A stretch of 64,000 nt of DNA. Source: an uncultured Sphaerochaeta sp. Lineage in GTDB: Bacteria > Spirochaetota > Spirochaetia > Sphaerochaetales > Sphaerochaetaceae. Each line of letters starts with the position of its first letter. Position 1 is the stretch's first letter. The notes under the pieces were generated by a model. The model saw only the letters and a list, made by a program, of their open reading frames with translations. It was not told where the DNA came from and made no database searches. A program made the position numbers and the translations under genes. Positions 17,456-25,464 of this stretch are shown here, one piece after another. The stretch is from NCBI RefSeq assembly GCF_963677075.1, contig NZ_OY781873.1:806001-870000 (forward strand), written 5' to 3'.

Positions 17456-18370
17456 ATGGATCTCGCAAGTCTGTGGAACCTGCAAGGGCAACTCTTCGCC
17501 TTGTTGGCGGTAGGGGCGTTGCTTCGAAAAGTGGGGTTGTTCAGTGAACACACGAAAGGGTTCCTGACCGACCTCGTGCTCTATGTGACCTTGCCGAGCA
17601 GCATCATTCTCTCCTTCAGAATGGATGTCAGTAGGGAAATACTGCTCTCCTTCTCCATTATCTTTTTTGTGTCAGTAGGAATACAACTGTTTTGTTTCTT
17701 ACTATCCAAGGTAACCTATGGCAAGCAGGAGCAGGGAAAGAAGAGTGTCTTGCGCTATGGCCTTTTGGTCTCCAACGCAGGATTTCTCGGGTTGTCCATT
17801 GCAGGAGAACTCTTTGGGGCAGCTGGGTTCATGTATGCTTCCATCTACCTGATCCCGCAGCGAATTGTCATGTGGACCGCCGGTCTATCCATTTTCAGCC
17901 CGGCAGCAGTCAACAAGAAGCAGGCTGCGCTGAAAGTCATCCTTCACCCCTGTATGGTTGCGGTGTACGTTGGACTGCTCTGGATGTTGTTCCCGGTTAA
18001 GATTCCTTCGTTCATGGAAATGACGCTTTCCTCTCTTGCCGGTTGCACCACAGCCTTGTCCATGATGCTTATCGGTTCCCTCTTTGCTGAGATGAAGAGG
18101 GAACACCTTCGAATAGACCGGAATCTTGTTGGTTTTTCCTTGTTGCGTCTTGGTTTTATTCCCTTGGTCTCATTTGTGGCGACAAAGCTTCTTGGCCTCG
18201 ATCCGCTGATTATCGGGGTCTCTGTCATCTTGGCAGCGATGCCTGGGGGGTCTTCGACGGTGATCCTGGCCTCCAAATATGGGAGGGATACCATATATGC
18301 TTCAAAGTTGGTTATTGTTAGTACCTTTCTGTCCCTGATCTCCATTCCGATTTGGGGAATGGTTTTATAG
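17456..18370 (+). CDS. AEC-family (auxin efflux carrier-like) transporter
   Basis: A 304-residue permease with about ten hydrophobic helices in two halves, the AEC layout. Typical segments are GALLRKVGLFSE, SNAGFLGLSIAGELFG and MPGGSSTVILASKYG. AAGGAAG precedes the ATG at 17456. AEC proteins move organic acids by secondary transport. Its place between gudD and the TTT genes suggests an aldarate or pathway acid as substrate, but direction and substrate are unknown. Confidence 0.83.
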   Translation: MDLASLWNLQGQLFALLAVGALLRKVGLFSEHTKGFLTDLVLYVTLPSSIILSFRMDVSREILLSFSIIFFVSVGIQLFCFLLSKVTYGKQEQGKKSVLRYGLLVSNAGFLGLSIAGELFGAAGFMYASIYLIPQRIVMWTAGLSIFSPAAVNKKQAALKVILHPCMVAVYVGLLWMLFPVKIPSFMEMTLSSLAGCTTALSMMLIGSLFAEMKREHLRIDRNLVGFSLLRLGFIPLVSFVATKLLGLDPLIIGVSVILAAMPGGSSTVILASKYGRDTIYASKLVIVSTFLSLISIPIWGMVL

Positions 18371-18841
18371 AGTTCATATATTATAGAGAGCTTTATAAAA
18401 TTCTAATGCCATTATACATAATCTGGTGCATATCCTCATGGTTTTTGGATTTTAAGCAACTGGTAAAAATGTGATTCATTAATGAAAACTTGATGATTGA
18501 TATGTTTAATTATTTGTATAACAACTACTAAGATGCAAATATTACAAACAATGCTGATGAACTCGTACATATGCAAATGTTGTATATTCTTTCACAAGTT
18601 AGTTGATTATTTCATAGATTATTATAGAAAAATCAAAAAGTTTTTGAAAAATATAATTTTTTCGTTGACATATGGAAAATCCAAGCTTAGGCTATTGATA
18701 TGGATAAGGTGCTGTAACCAGGAAGTGGTATGTTTCCTGGAAGCAGTCCCTATTCCTCTGTTAGGGATCTGGGGCTGTTAGCAGGGATCCATATATTGGA
18801 AACCCCTCCGGGGATGTTTAGTTTAGAAAGGAGATTATCGT
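18371..18841 (+). other. 471-bp AT-rich intergenic region with structured leader of tctC1
   Basis: No convincing gene. After the promoter at 18665-18693 the predicted leader of about 140 nt contains stem-loops: CCAGGAA/TTCCTGG (18718-18724/18734-18740), TCCCTA/TAGGGA (18747-18752/18762-18767) and a small CCCC/GGGG hairpin near 18803-18813. It ends in AAAGGAG before the ATG. No known riboswitch is recognised. Confidence 0.5.
18665..18693 (+). promoter_or_regulatory. Promoter of the first TTT operon
   Basis: TTGACA (18665-18670) and TAGGCT (18688-18693) are 17 bp apart, with TATAATTTT at 18652-18660 upstream. The -10 is only a moderate match. Confidence 0.5.
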
Positions 18842-19873
18842 ATGAAGAAACTATTGCTTCTCTCGCTCTGTTTGATGTTGGCCGGTGGTGCACTATTCGC
18901 AGCAGGTGCCTCTGAGGAAGCTGTTCCCACTTTTGAAGGGAAGAATGTTCGTGTTGTTATTGGTTCCACATCAACCGGTGGTGATTCCTATTTAATCGCA
19001 GAAACGGTCAGCCGCTATCTTGGCAAGGAACTTGGTGCAAACCTGAAAGTTGATGCTGTAGGCGCAGCTGTTGCACTGGATGCAATGCAGACCGTCAAAC
19101 CCGATGGGAACACTATCATGATGTTCCATGACATGACCTATCTTGGTATCTCCTTCGGGGCATATGATGAGATGTACAGCCTTGAGAATATGACCGTTGG
19201 TCCTCGTATTGCACAGAATCCTGGCAGTGCTTGGGGTGCAAAGGTTGAGGCTCCCTATGAAAGTCTTGCAGAGATTCCTGAGTATCTGAAGAAGAATCCT
19301 AATGCAGTAGTCCGCATGGCTTGTGAAGCTGGTGGCGTCTCCCACGTTGGGTTCATCGTATACTGGCAGTGGGTCATGGACACCTATGGTGCTGACATTG
19401 CTGACAGAATCCGCGTAGTAATCGGTGGATCAACCGGTGATAAGCTCCAGATGCTCTGGGACGGAAATGCTGACGTAATCTTCGCCGACTACACCAGTCT
19501 CTTGCAGTACACCCAGACTGATGATCCGAAGCTCGCTATGAAGTATATGGGTCTCTTGGACAACATCGAAGGCGTTGATGAGGCTAGCTATGCTGATCTT
19601 GGCATCACCCTTGATGGAAAAGAGTTCCGCTTCGCCAAGGACTTCCTGATCTACCTGCCGAAGGATTTCCCAGCAGAATTGGTAGCTGAGCTTGAAGCTG
19701 CTATGAAGAATGTCAATGCTGATCCTGGCTTGAAGGCTGACCTGGGCAAGATGAACTTCCGCCCTGGTAAGTACCTCAATGTCGAAGAGAGTAAAGCATT
19801 CATCTATGATAAGCGTGACAGCCTCCAGGGCTTGATTGACAGAGCTCCGTCCTTGGACGATCTGGTTCTGTAA
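18842..19873 (+). CDS. tctC: TTT solute-binding protein TctC, system 1
   Basis: A 343-residue periplasmic binding protein of the tripartite tricarboxylate transporter family. The signal peptide (MKKLLLLSLCLMLAGG) is cleaved near ALFAAGA. The mature N-terminus starts with the family pattern NVRVVIGSTSTGGDSYLIA, and the C-terminal half has GGSTGDKLQMLWDGNADV. It captures the substrate and hands it to TctAB. The genes around it make glucarate and galactarate the likely ligands, although the family name comes from citrate. A hairpin after the gene probably allows more TctC than TctAB. Confidence 0.88.
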   Translation: MKKLLLLSLCLMLAGGALFAAGASEEAVPTFEGKNVRVVIGSTSTGGDSYLIAETVSRYLGKELGANLKVDAVGAAVALDAMQTVKPDGNTIMMFHDMTYLGISFGAYDEMYSLENMTVGPRIAQNPGSAWGAKVEAPYESLAEIPEYLKKNPNAVVRMACEAGGVSHVGFIVYWQWVMDTYGADIADRIRVVIGGSTGDKLQMLWDGNADVIFADYTSLLQYTQTDDPKLAMKYMGLLDNIEGVDEASYADLGITLDGKEFRFAKDFLIYLPKDFPAELVAELEAAMKNVNADPGLKADLGKMNFRPGKYLNVEESKAFIYDKRDSLQGLIDRAPSLDDLVL

Positions 19874-19895
19874 TACTTTTAATTCCTAATGGTAT

Positions 19896-19927
19896 ACTGA
19901 CTGCAGGACCTATGCCCTGCAGTCAGT
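19896..19927 (+). promoter_or_regulatory. Hairpin between tctC1 and tctB1
   Basis: A perfect 12-bp stem (ACTGACTGCAGG pairing with CCTGCAGTCAGT), 8-nt loop, no T-run. It lies 22 bp after the binding-protein stop codon. Confidence 0.85.
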
Positions 19928-19943
19928 CTATGAGGAGAAACCT

Positions 19944-20399
19944 ATGCCGCATATTGATTACAAACTTTCAACGTCCCACTGGATCTTCCCTCCGATCATC
20001 ATGGGAATCTTGGCCTTCTTTGCCATCATCATGCTGATCCAGCGTGCATTGAAGTGCAAAAGACAGGGAACGCCGTTCTTCAATTTCAAGAACTATCATT
20101 TCTTTGAGAAGGACTGGGATAAGGTACGACTTCCGGGAACCTTGATCCTTCTTGTCCTATACATTCCCTCTATGGAACTGCTAGGGTTTCTTCCTGCATC
20201 GATTATATTTATCTTCTTGTTCAATGTTTTGTTTGTAGGGATTCACCAGCTCTCCTCCATTCCCATTGCCTTCAAGACCAAGAAATTCTGGTCGAACCAT
20301 GACTTCAGGTCCTTGCTGATCTCCCTGATTATTGCAGTGGTATCCTCGCTGCTAATCTGGTTCTTTTTCGGCCAGGTCTTCAAGATTACCCTGCCGTAA
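19944..20399 (+). CDS. tctB: TTT small membrane subunit TctB, system 1
   Basis: A 151-residue membrane protein with four hydrophobic helices (about 13-32, 58-75, 80-98 and 120-145), the TctB layout. TGAGGAG lies before the ATG. TctB is poorly conserved, so the call rests on length, topology and position between tctC and tctA. It pairs with TctA in the inner membrane. Confidence 0.82.
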   Translation: MPHIDYKLSTSHWIFPPIIMGILAFFAIIMLIQRALKCKRQGTPFFNFKNYHFFEKDWDKVRLPGTLILLVLYIPSMELLGFLPASIIFIFLFNVLFVGIHQLSSIPIAFKTKKFWSNHDFRSLLISLIIAVVSSLLIWFFFGQVFKITLP

Positions 20400-20414
20400 C
20401 AGAGGAGGTACATA

Positions 20415-21905
20415 ATGGAAATTTTTGCATTCGGACCGCTACAGATTATGATGTCTCTTTTGGGCGTAGTAATCGGTGTTGTATTTGGCTCCCTTCCCGG
20501 CATGACAGCGACGATGGCGATTGCCATCTTCCTTCCCCTTACCTATGCATATAGTCTTACCACCAGTCTGTTCCTTTTGCTGGGACTCTATGTTGGTGGT
20601 ATCTCAGGGGGGTTAATCCCTGCAATCCTGTTGAATATCCCAGGGACTCCTTCTTCCATCTGTACTGGGTTTGACGGATTCCCCATGGCAAAGCGTGGAG
20701 AGGGACTCAGAGCTCTCAGGATTGGTATCACCGCAAGTCTTATTGGTGGCCTTATCAGTCTTGCCAGCCTCTGGTTCTTTACCCCGCCTCTTGCACGCCT
20801 GGCGATCAACTTCTCTGCCATTGAGAAGTTCCTCATCATTGTATTTGCCCTGACTATCATTGCTGCCTTGAGCAAGGGAAGTATGATCAAGGGAATCTTT
20901 GCCGGGTTTGCCGGTGTGCTGATCTCTCTCATTGGGCAATTTGCTGACAACAATACGATGCGTATGGTCCCTAAGCTGTTCCGTGTTGATCTCCGCATGG
21001 GCTTCCAGCTTCTACCTGTCCTGATCGGTCTTTTTGCCTTGGTACAGATTTTCCAGGAGGCTGAGACCGGTATCAAGGAAGAGCACCAAAATATCGATTT
21101 GAATCATGAAACAAGAAAATTCTCCTTCAAGGATTTCAAGGGACAGGGCCTCAACCTGATTCGTAGTGGTCTTATCGGAACCTTTGTTGGTGTCCTTCCT
21201 GGTGTTGGAGGCTCAGCGGCTTCCTTGCTCTCCTATTCACAGGCTAAGAGCATGAGCAAGCATCCAGAGAAGTTCGGTACCGGCTATATTGGTGGATTGG
21301 TTGCAAGTGAAGGGGCCAACAACGGTTTGACCGGTGGTGCCTTGATCCCCTTGCTCTCGCTCGGTATTCCCGGTGACAGTACCACTGCGGTACTCATCGG
21401 AGCCTTTATGCTCCAGGGAATCCAGGTTGGACCACTGTTCATCACAAACAATCCTGATATCTGGAAAACGATTCTGGTTGCCATGGGTGTTGCAAACATT
21501 TTCATGTACATTGTGATGTTCTATCCGATTAAGTACATTGTTAAGGTTATCAACTTCCCGAAGGCGAGAATCTATCCTGTCATCATCCTGCTCTGTACGG
21601 TTGGCAGCTACGCCACGCAGAACGGCAATATGTTTGATGTCTGGGCAATGCTCTTCTTTGGTGTGGTTGGTTACTTCTTTGCAAAGTTCAAGTATAGCAT
21701 TCCCTCCTTCCTCATCGGTTTCATTCTTGGTAGTGACCTGGAGAAGTACTTTGTTGATTCAATCAAGGGATCTGGAGGGGACTTGATGACATTCTTCTCT
21801 CGCCCGATCGGGAACGTCATTTGGGTCTTGATTGCTGTTTCCCTAATCTATGCGTTCTATGATGAGTGGAAGACAAAGAGACTGGCAAGGAAGGCGAAGA
21901 AATGA
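20415..21905 (+). CDS. tctA: TTT large membrane subunit TctA, system 1
   Basis: A 496-residue permease with about 12 helices. Family motifs are clear: VFGSLPGMTATMAIAIFLP near the N-terminus, GGLIPAILLNIPGTPSS, LPGVGGSAASLLSY, and ALIPLLSLGIPGDSTTAVL. It catalyses ion-coupled uptake of the ligand delivered by TctC. Its TGA overlaps the ATG of garD (ATGA), which ties the transporter to galactarate breakdown. Confidence 0.95.
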   Translation: MEIFAFGPLQIMMSLLGVVIGVVFGSLPGMTATMAIAIFLPLTYAYSLTTSLFLLLGLYVGGISGGLIPAILLNIPGTPSSICTGFDGFPMAKRGEGLRALRIGITASLIGGLISLASLWFFTPPLARLAINFSAIEKFLIIVFALTIIAALSKGSMIKGIFAGFAGVLISLIGQFADNNTMRMVPKLFRVDLRMGFQLLPVLIGLFALVQIFQEAETGIKEEHQNIDLNHETRKFSFKDFKGQGLNLIRSGLIGTFVGVLPGVGGSAASLLSYSQAKSMSKHPEKFGTGYIGGLVASEGANNGLTGGALIPLLSLGIPGDSTTAVLIGAFMLQGIQVGPLFITNNPDIWKTILVAMGVANIFMYIVMFYPIKYIVKVINFPKARIYPVIILLCTVGSYATQNGNMFDVWAMLFFGVVGYFFAKFKYSIPSFLIGFILGSDLEKYFVDSIKGSGGDLMTFFSRPIGNVIWVLIAVSLIYAFYDEWKTKRLARKAKK

Positions 21906-23410
21906 ATGCATTGCTCCTGAAGATCGATTCCAGAGATACGGTAGCCATTATCACTGAAGCCTCCCGCAAGGGTGATGTGGTTGATGGTATCACGCTCCTC
22001 TCTGATATTCCCCAGGGTCATAAGGTGGCCCTGCAGGATATGCAGAAAGGGGATGAGGTTATCCGCTACGGAGTAGTGCTTGGCTATTTGCTTGAAGGGG
22101 TGAAGAAGGGTGCTTGGATTAATGAAAACTCCCTTGAGTTACCACTTCAGCCGCCTTTGGAGGCACTCTCCTTCAAAGAGCCTGAGGAGGTAGTGCTTCC
22201 CCAACCAAAACGTACCACCTTCCTGGGATATGAGAACCCAAATGGGTGGTATGCCGGGACGCGCAACATCCTTGCTATCACCACCACGGTACAGTGCGTC
22301 AGTGGGGTGGTGGATCAATTGGTGAAACGAATTCAGGCTGAATTGCTTCCTCAGTATCCAAATGTCGATGGAGTGGTTGCAATCAATCACGCCTACGGGT
22401 GTGGGGTTGCAATCAACGCACCTGATGCAGTCATTCCTATCCGATCGATTAAGAACACCATCAAGAATCCCAACTTTGGGGGTGAAATTATGGTGGTGGG
22501 GCTCGGTTGTGAGAAACTCACCGTCGATAAGCTACTTAGTGATGAAGAGAATACCCCAGAGAATGTCATAATCCTTCAGGACTATCCAGGGTTTCAGCCG
22601 ATGATGGATGCCCTGCTGGCTATGGCGGAGAAGAAGCTCAAGAAGCTTGACAAGCGTAAACGTACCACCTTGCCTCTCGAGAAACTCTGTGTTGGCATGC
22701 AGTGTGGTGGCAGTGATGCTTTCAGCGGTGTGACGGCCAATCCAAGTGCGGGCTATGCCAGTGACCTTCTTGTCTCAGGTGGTGCCACGGTGATGTTCAG
22801 TGAGGTCACTGAGGTCCGTGATGGGGTGCATTTGCTTGCCGAGCGTTGCAAGGACGAGGAAGCTCTCAAGAAGTTGGTTACTGAAATCGGTTGGTATGAT
22901 GAATACCTTGCAAAGGGAAGTGTGGATCGCAGTGCAAACCCTACTCCTGGAAATAAGCAGGGTGGTCTTTCCAATATTGTTGAGAAAGCGATGGGTTCAA
23001 TCGTGAAGAGTGGACATGCTCCCATAGTCGAGGTGCTCGGCCCTGGTGAGCTTCCTACCAAGAAAGGGCTCATATTCGCTGCCACCCCAGCGAGCGATAT
23101 TGTCTGCGGTCCCAGCCAGCTTGCCAGCGGAATGACCGTCCAGGTCTTCATGACCGGACGTGGAACCCCGTATGGTTTAGCGGAGGCACCGGTGATCAAG
23201 GTTTCCAGCCGTAATGCGATGATGAATAGGTGGCAGGATCTGATCGATCTTGATGCAGGCTCCATTGCTACCGGTGAGGAGACTGTCGAAGTGGTTGGGA
23301 AGCGCTTGTTCAACCTGATCCTGGATGTGGCAAGTGGAAAGAAACCGTTCAGTGAACAGTATGGGCTGAACAATTTCCTCTGCTATTTCAATCCAGCTCC
23401 GATTACATAA
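21902..23410 (+). CDS. garD: Galactarate dehydratase
   Basis: A 502-residue enzyme of the UxaA/GarD family. Residues about 1-75 form the SAF domain (IPQGHKVAL), then comes the long catalytic region with GTRNILAITTTVQC-like, GCGVAINAPDAVIPIR, CVGMQCGGSDAFSG-like, DRSANPTPGNKQGGL and ATGEETVEVVG motifs. It resembles what I recall of E. coli GarD more than UxaA, ending in the same FNPAP pattern. It dehydrates galactarate to 5-dehydro-4-deoxy-D-glucarate, the product GudD also makes. The start at 21902 overlaps the tctA stop. It is the last gene of the operon. Confidence 0.9.
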   Translation: MNALLLKIDSRDTVAIITEASRKGDVVDGITLLSDIPQGHKVALQDMQKGDEVIRYGVVLGYLLEGVKKGAWINENSLELPLQPPLEALSFKEPEEVVLPQPKRTTFLGYENPNGWYAGTRNILAITTTVQCVSGVVDQLVKRIQAELLPQYPNVDGVVAINHAYGCGVAINAPDAVIPIRSIKNTIKNPNFGGEIMVVGLGCEKLTVDKLLSDEENTPENVIILQDYPGFQPMMDALLAMAEKKLKKLDKRKRTTLPLEKLCVGMQCGGSDAFSGVTANPSAGYASDLLVSGGATVMFSEVTEVRDGVHLLAERCKDEEALKKLVTEIGWYDEYLAKGSVDRSANPTPGNKQGGLSNIVEKAMGSIVKSGHAPIVEVLGPGELPTKKGLIFAATPASDIVCGPSQLASGMTVQVFMTGRGTPYGLAEAPVIKVSSRNAMMNRWQDLIDLDAGSIATGEETVEVVGKRLFNLILDVASGKKPFSEQYGLNNFLCYFNPAPIT

Positions 23411-23431
23411 TTTATATGTAGTTGTTTAGAG

Positions 23432-23463
23432 GATCCCTTTCTGTATTGAAAGGGGTCTTTTTC
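23432..23463 (+). terminator. Rho-independent terminator of the tctCBA-garD operon
   Basis: GATCCCTTTC pairs with GAAAGGGGTC across a 6-nt loop, followed by a T-run. Confidence 0.85.
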
Positions 23464-23560
23464 GTATTCATCCTTTTCTCATATTTTCCGAATGGTTTCT
23501 TCACACCCCTATGGTGTAGTATGGCCAGAAGCCAAGAGGCAAGGGATCTACCCGGAAGAA

Positions 23561-23598
23561 CTCTTGGTGGGAAGTACAGATTCTGAGAACGCCTGCCT
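23561..23598 (+). repeat. 38-bp direct repeat, left copy flanking the DUF4143 gene
   Basis: The 38 bp match 25294-25331 with three mismatches; the shared core is CTCTTGGTGGGA, then GTACAGATTC, then GCCTGCCT. Both copies lie outside the ATPase gene in the same orientation, about 1.7 kb apart. Confidence 0.8.
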
Positions 23599-23790
23599 GG
23601 CTACAAGGCAGGGTAGCAAGGAGAGAGATCCCTTGTCCTGTATCTGAGGTTGTCAGTGGGGCACCAGAATCACTTCCAGGATTTGAAAATTACCTTCATA
23701 AAAGATACCTCCAGACTACCCAATCCTGCCTAAGAGGCAGGAATTGGGTGGAACCATGTACTGATTAAATGTATGGAAATACGATGTAAT

Positions 23791-23852
23791 AAATCACATA
23801 ATATATGATAAAAGTGTGATAAAAATCACATAATATGCAGAAATTATGTGAT
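23791..23852. promoter_or_regulatory. ATCACATAAT repeats upstream of the DUF4143 gene
   Basis: ATCACATAAT occurs at 23793-23802 and 23825-23834, and its reverse complement at 23843-23852. The last two form a perfect 10-bp inverted repeat with an 8-bp spacer, about 60 bp before the ATG. It looks like an operator or self-recognition site. Confidence 0.6.
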
Positions 23853-23914
23853 ATCCTTTTGCTTTCTACCTAAATTCAGTCTATACTTGGGGAGAAAAAG
23901 AGGAGGGATCCTAT

Positions 23915-25255
23915 ATGGAAAGAACTGCAATGAAGTCTCTCGAGGCATGGAAACACTCTTTGTATCGTAAACCATTGCTTCTGCAGGGTATCCGTCAGGT
24001 GGGTAAGACCTGGTTGCTCAAGGAGTTTGGGAGACAACACTACGAGCGAGTTGCATATTTCAACTTTGATGAACATCCTGAATATAGGCAATTTTTTGAG
24101 TCCACCAAAGATATCAAACGTATATTGAACAATCTTCAATTCGTTGCAGGATTTCCTATAACTGAGGGCACTACGTTGATTATCTTTGATGAGATCCAGG
24201 ACGCTCCGAATGTCCTGAATGCATTGAAGTATTTTCATGAGAAAGGGAATGGGTACCATGTTGCTTGCGCTGGATCCTTGCTGGGGGTCTCTCTTGCCAA
24301 ACCATCTTCTTTTCCAGTTGGACAGGTTGATTTCCTGAAAATTCACCCAATGACTTTCAGGGAGATGCTCATTGCGGAGGACGAGAAAGATTTGGTGGCA
24401 TATCTGGATGCCAAGGAAGATGGTGATCCAATCCCTGAGGCTTTTTTCAACCCACTGCTAGATCACTTTAAAAAGTATATTCTGCTTGGAGGAATGCCTG
24501 AGGTAGTCTCGCGGTGGGTAATTGAGCGAAAGAGTGAAAGCATAGACTCAATTCTCTGGTCGATTGTCCAAGCCTATGAGAGAGATTTTGCAAAACATCC
24601 TGAACCTAGAGAGTATCCAAAGCTGATGCATATTTGGCATTCTCTTCCCTCTCAGTTGTCAAGAGAAAATAAGAAATTCTTATATCAACTCGTTAAGCAG
24701 GGAGCAAGAGCCAGGGAGTACGAGAATGCATTGTATTGGTTGGTTTCGGCGGAGGTGGTCACCAAGGTAACACGATGCACCAAGCCTGCACTGCCCTTGT
24801 CAGCCTACGAGGATCTTTCCTCTTTCAAGCTCTATTCCGCCGATATCGGTTTGCTCAGAAGGTTGTCCCAACTAGATATTTCCTCATTTCTTAACCCAGT
24901 CCAATTGTTTTCAGAATTTAAAGGGTCCTTTGCTGAGAACTATATTTTGCAGTCTCTCTCTGCTGCTTTCTCCGTGCCTCTTAGGTATTGGACAAGTAGC
25001 GACAATCGTTATGAAGTTGATTTTCTTCTGCAATACAAAAATCTTATTATTCCTATTGAAGTGAAGGCTGATAAAAATATTTCGAGTTCCTCGTTGAAGG
25101 CGATAAAGCGACTCCATGAAGATGCCTTTCCGCTGAGGGTACGGTATTCTTTGCAGAATCTTAAGTTTGATGGAGATATACTTAATATTCCTCTGTTTAT
25201 GGCTGACTGGAGTGAGCAACTCATAACTAGGGTTTTAGGGATGGAAACCGAGTAA
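23915..25255 (+). CDS. AAA_14 / DUF4143 ATPase
   Basis: A 446-residue protein of the common AAA-DUF4143 family. The P-loop is GIRQVGKTW (near 28), Walker B is LIIFDEIQ (near 90), and SLLGVS lies in the sensor region. The C-terminal DUF4143 part has EVDFLL then IPIEVKA, the D...ExK arrangement of a PD-(D/E)XK nuclease fold. GGAGG precedes the ATG. Members are scattered among bacteria and often move between genomes; the biological role is not established. It stands alone, between imperfect 38-bp direct repeats. Confidence 0.9.
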   Translation: MERTAMKSLEAWKHSLYRKPLLLQGIRQVGKTWLLKEFGRQHYERVAYFNFDEHPEYRQFFESTKDIKRILNNLQFVAGFPITEGTTLIIFDEIQDAPNVLNALKYFHEKGNGYHVACAGSLLGVSLAKPSSFPVGQVDFLKIHPMTFREMLIAEDEKDLVAYLDAKEDGDPIPEAFFNPLLDHFKKYILLGGMPEVVSRWVIERKSESIDSILWSIVQAYERDFAKHPEPREYPKLMHIWHSLPSQLSRENKKFLYQLVKQGARAREYENALYWLVSAEVVTKVTRCTKPALPLSAYEDLSSFKLYSADIGLLRRLSQLDISSFLNPVQLFSEFKGSFAENYILQSLSAAFSVPLRYWTSSDNRYEVDFLLQYKNLIIPIEVKADKNISSSSLKAIKRLHEDAFPLRVRYSLQNLKFDGDILNIPLFMADWSEQLITRVLGMETE

Positions 25256-25293
25256 AATGGATTCTGGGTAACATGGTTCGTTTGAGCTGTATT

Positions 25294-25331
25294 CTCTTGG
25301 TGGGACGTACAGATTCGGAGAATGCCTGCCT
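25294..25331 (+). repeat. 38-bp direct repeat, right copy flanking the DUF4143 gene
   Basis: Partner of 23561-23598 with three mismatches. It begins 38 bp after the ATPase stop codon. The following sequence can form a short CCTG/CAGG hairpin. Confidence 0.8.
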
Positions 25332-25464
25332 AAAAGTCAGGGGAATTGCCCCATCCCACTGATAAATGAATCGGCTGACCCTACCACCTGATTTTACAGT
25401 TATGTACGTACCTGTGCTATTATGGTATGACATATAATCAATATAAGCACAGGAGCGGAGTACC

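Larger units (their letters stand above)
23411..23914. other. 504-bp intergenic region before the DUF4143 ATPase gene
   Basis: No protein gene seen. It holds the garD terminator, a structured block (CAAGGGATCT at 23540-23549 can pair with AGATCCCTTG at 23626-23635, enclosing a CCTGCCT/AGGCAGG hairpin), a second hairpin with CCTGCCT/AGGCAGG arms near 23729-23745, and a set of ATCACATAAT repeats next to the ATPase gene. It could contain a small RNA. Confidence 0.5.

Noticed and set aside
18497..18781. Possible 94-residue protein before tctC1
   Set aside because: Low-complexity AT-rich translation, no ribosome site, and it crosses the tctC1 promoter and leader.
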